A stretch of DNA of 36,663 nucleotides, taken from NCBI GenBank assembly GCA_022769125.1, contig JALEKN010000028.1, positions 1 to 36,663 of the forward strand, written 5' to 3'. The number at the start of each line of letters is the position of its first letter. The first letter of the stretch is position 1. Under the pieces are notes generated by a model, which searched no databases, was not told where the DNA came from, and was given only the letters and a program-made list of their open reading frames with translations. The DNA is from Agathobacter sp. (lineage in GTDB: Bacteria; Bacillota; Clostridia; Lachnospirales; Lachnospiraceae). The position numbers and the translations under genes are program-made. This document shows, in pieces, positions 34,043 to 36,663 of the stretch.

Positions 34043-34612
34043 ATGAAGGGAATTAAGAAATTTGCAGTAGTAGCAATGGCAGCAATCATGACCATTGCAG
34101 GTACATGTACCGCATTTGCTGCAGACAGCCCGGCTACCAGCGTTAAGCCTGTAGCAAAGACAGAGGTATCTGTATCTTTGGTATCTACAGCAAAAAAGGC
34201 TAAGGTAACCACCACCGCAAAGGGTGAGGCTAAGCTCGAGACACTTGGAAAGACCACTGCTCCTGTTGTTACACTTACTTCTAAGGTAACAATCGACGGA
34301 GTAACCTACAAGCTTACTTCCGTTTCAGAGGGTGCTTTTGCTAAGTGCTCTAAGGATACCTGGAAAGTAACTCTTCCAAAGAGTATCGAGAAGATCGAGG
34401 CAAATGCATTTACCGGAAGCAAATTGAAGCAGTTCAACGTATACTCTACCAAGAGTATCAAGGTGTCTAAGAAGGCCTTCGAAGGTGTTAACACCAAGAA
34501 GATGACCGTAAAGGTCACCAAGAACATGAGCAAGACCGAACTCAAGAAGTTCAAGAAGGCTCTTAAGGCTGCCGGCTTCAAGGGTAAGGTAGTACAGATG
34601 AAGCATCATTAA
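34043..34612 (+). CDS. Secreted Lys-rich leucine-rich-repeat protein
   Basis: A 189-residue exported protein. Residues 1-26 form a signal peptide (KGIKK, hydrophobic core, AFA cleavage site), giving a mature protein of 163 residues with about one fifth Lys. The middle resembles BspA-type LRR_5 repeats: VTIDGVTYKLTSVSEGAFAKCSK, WKVTLPKSIEKIEANAFTGSKLKQF and STKSIKVSKKAFEGVNTKK, roughly three repeats, fewer than usual. The C-terminus is very basic (LKKFKKALKAAGFKGKVVQMKHH). No LPXTG, choline-binding or SLH anchor is present, so retention may depend on charge or on binding an acidic polymer. AAAGGAGGA 9 bases upstream is a very strong binding site. Its place inside an EPS operon suggests a matrix or polymer-binding role (inference). 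Confidence 0.8.
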   Translation: MKGIKKFAVVAMAAIMTIAGTCTAFAADSPATSVKPVAKTEVSVSLVSTAKKAKVTTTAKGEAKLETLGKTTAPVVTLTSKVTIDGVTYKLTSVSEGAFAKCSKDTWKVTLPKSIEKIEANAFTGSKLKQFNVYSTKSIKVSKKAFEGVNTKKMTVKVTKNMSKTELKKFKKALKAAGFKGKVVQMKHH

Positions 34613-34641
34613 TTTGGTGATACTTCACGAATCGCAGTCAG

Positions 34642-34659
34642 GGCGGGACAATACCCGTC
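34642..34659 (+). terminator. Weak hairpin after the LRR gene
   Basis: GGCGGG / CCCGTC (one G-T pair) with a 6-base loop, 30 bases after the LRR stop. It is not followed by a T run, so it may give mRNA end protection rather than termination. Confidence 0.35.
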
Positions 34660-34708
34660 CGGGCTCGATTTAGCAGGGATACCAATGAAAAAGGGAAGGA
34701 AATGAGTT

Positions 34709-36112
34709 ATGAAAGCGTTAGGGCATTCCGTTGCAATACGGGTCGTCAAAATAATGAATATCGTTATGGTTACGATACCGTTTCTTTTGTGTTGGTATCT
34801 CTACTATGCAAGCCGCATCAGCTCGCCATATTACGCGAAGGGAAACTGGCTGATCATTGCTCTCTTTATGATCCTGTATTCGGCGTTTGCACATATCTAT
34901 GACGGATTCCTGATCTCACTGAATCGGGTATCAGAGATGATCTACAGCCAGATTCTGGCGTTTCTGATCACAGATGGAATCATGTACATCGTCATCTGGC
35001 TTCTGTCGAAGCAGCTGCCGAATGTCGTTCCCGGGCTTCTCGCAATCGCAGGACAGTGCCTGCAGGCCGCATTGTGGTCCGGCGGAGCACACCGCTGGTA
35101 TTTTGCTACATTTGAGCCGCAGAAATGTGCCATCATCTATGATAACCGCGAGGGCATGGAGAAGCTGATCGAGGAGTATGATCTGACGAATAAATTCCAT
35201 GTGGAGTATGTTGTGCCGGTAGAACGGTGCATGGAGAAGCTCTACCGCGTGAAGGACATGGAATGCGTGTTCTTAAGTGGTATCCACAGCCATGAGAGGA
35301 ACATCATCCTGAAGGAATGCATGTACCATGGCGTGCGCGTGTATGTGATCCCGAGAGTCGGGGACATGATCATGAGCAGCGCCAAGAAGATGCATATGTT
35401 CCACCTGCCGATGCTTCAGGTAGAGCGGTTTAACCCGATACCGGAGTATTTATTTGTAAAGAGATTTTTTGACATTGTGATCAGCCTAGCCGCACTTGTG
35501 CTCTTAAGCCCGTTCATGCTGGTTACGGCAATTGCGATCAAGCTGTACGATCACGGACCGGTACTGTACAAGCAGAACCGTCTGACGAAGGACGGAAGGG
35601 TATTTCAGGTACTGAAGTTCCGTTCCATGCGCGTTGACGCTGAGAAGGATGGCGTAGCGCGTCTCTCCACAGGGGATAAGGACGACCGCATCACTCCGGT
35701 CGGACATGTGATCCGCAAGATACGCTTTGACGAGCTTCCACAGCTCTTTAATATACTAAGAGGTGATATGTCGATTGTCGGACCGCGGCCAGAGAGGCCG
35801 GAGATCGCCGCGGAGTATGAGAAGGAACTTCCGGAATTTGCGCTCCGCCTGCAGGTCAAGGCAGGACTGACCGGATATGCGCAGGTGTATGGAAAATACA
35901 ATACCACGCCGTATGACAAGCTCCAGATGGATCTGATGTATATTGCGACTGCAAGCTTTGTAGAGGATCTGAAGATCTGCTTTGCAACGGTAAAGATCCT
36001 ATTCATGCCGGAGAGCACGGAAGGCGTGGCAGAGGGGCAGAAAAACGCGATGGACGCGAAAAATTCCGGCAACGGCGAGGTGCCGGGTGAGAATGAGGAT
36101 GTTGTGGCGTAA
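34709..36112 (+). CDS. Polyprenyl-phosphate glycosyl-1-phosphate transferase (initiating sugar transferase)
   Basis: A 467-residue WbaP/WcaJ-like enzyme that moves a sugar-1-phosphate onto undecaprenyl phosphate to start repeat-unit synthesis. N-terminal four to five transmembrane segments (near residues 14-33, 46-64, 84-100, 106-122), a nucleotide-binding-like soluble region (CAIIYDNREGMEKLIEEYD near 137 to VIPRVGD near 215), a re-entrant membrane helix (FFDIVISLAALVLLSPFMLVTAIAIKL near 253), then the catalytic domain with GPVLYKQNRLTKDGRVFQVLKFRSM near 285, RFDELPQLFNILRGDMSIVGPRPERPE near 340 and AGLTGYAQVYGKYNT near 386. GGGAAGGA lies about 9 bases upstream. The C-terminal 25 residues are acidic and disordered. 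The sugar cannot be predicted. Followed by a close paralogue. Confidence 0.92.
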   Translation: MKALGHSVAIRVVKIMNIVMVTIPFLLCWYLYYASRISSPYYAKGNWLIIALFMILYSAFAHIYDGFLISLNRVSEMIYSQILAFLITDGIMYIVIWLLSKQLPNVVPGLLAIAGQCLQAALWSGGAHRWYFATFEPQKCAIIYDNREGMEKLIEEYDLTNKFHVEYVVPVERCMEKLYRVKDMECVFLSGIHSHERNIILKECMYHGVRVYVIPRVGDMIMSSAKKMHMFHLPMLQVERFNPIPEYLFVKRFFDIVISLAALVLLSPFMLVTAIAIKLYDHGPVLYKQNRLTKDGRVFQVLKFRSMRVDAEKDGVARLSTGDKDDRITPVGHVIRKIRFDELPQLFNILRGDMSIVGPRPERPEIAAEYEKELPEFALRLQVKAGLTGYAQVYGKYNTTPYDKLQMDLMYIATASFVEDLKICFATVKILFMPESTEGVAEGQKNAMDAKNSGNGEVPGENEDVVA

Positions 36113-36130
36113 GGCCTTTTGTGCTATACT
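36102..36130 (+). promoter_or_regulatory. Internal promoter before the second sugar transferase
   Basis: TTGTGG at 36102-36107, 17-base spacer, TATACT at 36125-36130 with TGC just before it (extended -10). The -35 lies inside the last codons of the first sugar transferase gene. Confidence 0.55.
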
Positions 36131-36162
36131 TTTGTTCATTACAAAGGAAAAGAGGCACACTC

Positions 36163-36663
36163 ATGAGGGAATCGATACATTCAATTGCAATCCGCGCGGT
36201 AAAAATATGGAATATCATATTCGTTACCATCCCTTTCCTTTTGTGCTGGTACCTTTATTATGCGAGCCGCATCAGTTCCCCGTATTATGCGAAGGGTAAT
36301 TGGCTTATTGTGGCTCTATTCATGATACTGTACGCAACTTTCGTCCACATCTATGACGGATTCCAGATTTCCCTGAACCGCGTATCGGAGATGGTATATA
36401 GCCAGATCCTGGCGGTAATGTTTGCAGATGGGATCATGTACATTGTTATCTGGCTTCTGACCAAGCATCTGCCGAATGTCCTTCCGGGACTACTCGCAAT
36501 CGCTGCGCAGAGCATGCTTGCCGCGCTGTGGTCGACATTGGCGCACAGATGGTATTTTAAGACCTTTGCGCCGCAGAAGTGCATTATCATCTATGACAGC
36601 CGGGAGGGCATGGAGAATCTCATTGAAGAGTATGACCTCTCAAAGAAATTCAAGGTCATGGAT
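36163..36663 (+). CDS. Second initiating sugar transferase, partial (cut by window end)
   Basis: An open frame of 167 codons that runs off the right edge without a stop. It is a close paralogue of the preceding gene: over the first 166 residues about three quarters are identical, including VTIPFLLCWYLYYASRIS, PYYAKGNWLI, IYDGF.ISLNRVSEM and PGLLAIA. Differences cluster in the first six residues and in the third and fourth transmembrane segments. Only the membrane part and the start of the soluble domain are visible, so catalytic activity cannot be judged. ATG 36163 has AAAGAGG 7 bases upstream and its own promoter. It is probably a tandem duplicate with changed sugar specificity, but a regulatory or inactive copy is possible. 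Confidence 0.88.
   Translation, partial: MRESIHSIAIRAVKIWNIIFVTIPFLLCWYLYYASRISSPYYAKGNWLIVALFMILYATFVHIYDGFQISLNRVSEMVYSQILAVMFADGIMYIVIWLLTKHLPNVLPGLLAIAAQSMLAALWSTLAHRWYFKTFAPQKCIIIYDSREGMENLIEEYDLSKKFKVMD

Noticed and set aside
34702..34902. 66-residue plus-strand frame overlapping the sugar transferase start
   Set aside because: It is a frame-shifted shadow of the sugar transferase N-terminus; the conserved membrane segments are in the 34709 frame.
1..36663. CRISPR arrays, tRNA/rRNA genes, complete insertion sequences or prophage genes
   Set aside because: No regularly spaced direct repeats, cloverleaf-like sequences, transposase motifs or phage structural genes were found when reading both strands.

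Overview
The window comes from a low-to-moderate GC Firmicute, most likely a motile Lachnospiraceae (Roseburia-like; this is inference from gene content and order). Evidence is the set of Clostridia-type proteins (DUF5692 membrane protein, PHP-family CpsB phosphatase, RecD2 with a TTG start, Bacillus-type Mbl next to two flagellar rod genes), dipicolinate synthase genes that imply spore-formation ancestry, Gram-positive sigma-A promoters, strong AGGAGG-type ribosome binding sites, and a Firmicute-type LexA box before uvrB. The window is gene-dense: 29 genes, 28 on the plus strand and one on the minus strand, with no gene-free stretch longer than about 205 bases. No tRNA, rRNA, CRISPR array, prophage or complete insertion sequence was seen. 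The only repeat-like material is a pair of 19-base units at the very left edge.

Layout. 1-4.1 kb: a REP-like repeat edge, a Trp-rich DUF5692 membrane protein, a PHP-family histidinol-phosphatase, a membrane-anchored endonuclease/exonuclease/phosphatase protein, a 58-residue Cys-rich protein and a YfcE-type phosphodiesterase. 4.2-5.6 kb: a MATE transporter. 5.6-8.5 kb: aspartate kinase and dipicolinate synthase subunits A and B, the same association as in the Bacillus spoVF-asd-dapG-dapA operon. 8.6-11.3 kb: secA. 11.4-14 kb: a cobalt/nickel ECF transporter (cbiM fused to a PDGLE domain, cbiQ, cbiO). 14-19 kb: uvrB-uvrA behind a LexA box. 19.1-22.4 kb: mbl, two flagellar rod genes and a FlgJ-like rod-binding gene. 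22.5-25.4 kb: recD2 and a membrane-anchored GNAT protein. 25.5-30 kb: carA-carB. 30.1-36.7 kb: a minus-strand XRE regulator divergent from an exopolysaccharide/capsule operon (CpsB phosphatase, LCP protein, Wzz-like chain-length protein, CpsD tyrosine kinase, a Lys-rich secreted LRR protein, and two tandem paralogous initiating sugar transferases, the second cut by the window end).

How they work together. Most of the window is conserved housekeeping content: lysine/DAP/dipicolinate supply, protein export, metal uptake, nucleotide excision repair, cell shape, flagellar rod, pyrimidine/arginine precursor synthesis. The right-hand 6 kb is accessory: CpsB and CpsD would set the phosphorylation cycle that controls Wzz-dependent polymerisation, the sugar transferases start the lipid-linked repeat unit, and the LCP protein would attach polymer to the wall. 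The less ordinary signals are in non-coding DNA: a terminator hairpin that contains the dpaA ribosome binding site, a leader that can pair with the cbiM ribosome binding site, a palindrome touching the EPS promoter beside a divergent XRE gene, and a promoter inside the end of the first sugar transferase gene. I see no clear wholly new multi-gene system; the best candidates for undescribed biology are the small Cys-rich protein, the DUF5692 protein, the tail-anchored GNAT and the LRR protein inside the EPS operon.
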